The notes below the pieces were generated by a model. It was not told where the DNA came from. It did not search any database and was given only the letters and a program-made list of their open reading frames with translations. From the NCBI GenBank assembly GCA_035576205.1, contig DATLWR010000016.1, forward strand, positions 1 through 6,366: 6,366 nucleotides of DNA, given 5' to 3'. Origin of the DNA: DATLWR01 sp035576205 (GTDB lineage: Bacteria > Pseudomonadota > Zetaproteobacteria > Mariprofundales > Mariprofundaceae). Positions within the stretch are counted from its first letter, which is position 1. Every line of letters begins with the position of its first letter. The position numbers were made by a program, and so were the translations under genes. Below, piece after piece: positions 5,846 to 6,366 of this stretch.

Positions 5846-6366
5846 ATGGACGATCGGATGATCCGCGTGCTGGGCGCGCGGGTGCATAACCTGAAAAACA
5901 TCAGTCTGAACATTCCGCGCGACAAGCTGGTGGTGATCACCGGCGTCTCCGGCTCCGGTAAGTCGTCGCTTGCTTTCGACACCCTGTACGCCGAGGGCCA
6001 GCGGCGTTATGTCGAGTCGCTCTCCGCCTATGCCCGCCAGTTCCTCGGCATGATGGAGCGTCCGGACGTCGATGCGATCGAGGGGTTGTCGCCCGCCATC
6101 TCCATCGAGCAGAAGACCACCAGCCGCAACCCGCGTTCCACCGTCGGCACCATCACCGAGGTTTACGACTATCTGCGCCTGCTGTTCGCCCGCGTTGGTC
6201 AGCCTTACTGCTACGGCTGCGGCAAGCCGATCAGCTCGCAGCCGGCGAGCAGCATCATCAGCCAGCTCGAAGGGCTGAAGGAGGGAGCCAAGATCCAGCT
6301 TTTGGCACCGATCGCCCGCGGCAAGAAGGGCGAGTTCCGCCGCGAACTGGAGAAGGCAGGCCAGGA
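5846..6366 (+). CDS. uvrA: Excinuclease ABC subunit A (UvrA), N-terminal part (3' truncated)
   Basis: The first 173 residues of UvrA, the ABC-type ATPase dimer that finds helix-distorting DNA damage and loads UvrB in nucleotide excision repair. Visible features: the family opening IRVLGARVHNLKNISLNIPRDKLVVITG; Walker A GVSGSGKS (33-40, K39); the UvrA signature SLAFDTLYAEGQRRYVESLSAYARQFL just after it; EGLSPAISIEQKT; and NPRSTVGTITEVYDYLRLLFAR. Near residues 122-126, CYGCG begins the first zinc module; the partner cysteines and the rest of the protein (family length about 940) lie beyond the window. GC content and codon use return to the host type here. No SOS (LexA) box of the palindromic CTGT-N8-ACAG type was seen in the 150-base gap upstream. 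Confidence 0.97.
   Translation, partial: MDDRMIRVLGARVHNLKNISLNIPRDKLVVITGVSGSGKSSLAFDTLYAEGQRRYVESLSAYARQFLGMMERPDVDAIEGLSPAISIEQKTTSRNPRSTVGTITEVYDYLRLLFARVGQPYCYGCGKPISSQPASSIISQLEGLKEGAKIQLLAPIARGKKGEFRRELEKAGQ

Overview
The window looks like chromosomal DNA of a Gram-negative proteobacterium, most likely beta or gamma. It is GC-rich (about 60-75% in the lines sampled) and carries housekeeping genes (priA, uvrA) beside cell-surface sugar genes. The genus cannot be named from sequence alone. Almost all of it is coding, and no gene-free stretch exceeds 300 bases.

Left part (1-2782, plus strand): the 3' end of a DegT/DnrJ/EryC1/StrS-type sugar aminotransferase; a 141-base gap with a plausible sigma70 promoter and a 5'-UTR hairpin; a short secreted helix-hairpin-helix protein of the ComEA type; a strong intrinsic terminator; and a large membrane-bound nucleotide-sugar 4,6-dehydratase of the WbpM/CapD/PglF family. 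The aminotransferase and dehydratase fit the end of an O-antigen, capsule or glycosylation locus. The dehydratase would make a UDP-4-keto-6-deoxy sugar, a typical substrate for such aminotransferases, but a direct pathway link is inferred.

Middle (2779-4899, plus strand): priA, encoding the replication-restart helicase. Its reading frame has no ATG, GTG or TTG upstream that would include the conserved N-terminus. The best start is a CTG overlapping the dehydratase stop codon (CTGA), which suggests translational coupling from a rare start codon.

Right part: a minus-strand orphan gene (5695-4907) of clearly lower GC (about 33-40% in sampled lines) lies between priA and uvrA, convergent with priA and divergent from uvrA. 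It matches no family I recognise, but its order of strands, helices and acidic residues resembles an RNase H-like fold. It contains a perfect 14-base tandem duplication that is not a multiple of three and on which the present reading frame depends. It looks horizontally acquired and is the most unusual item here. The window ends inside the 5' part of uvrA, the nucleotide-excision-repair damage-recognition ATPase.
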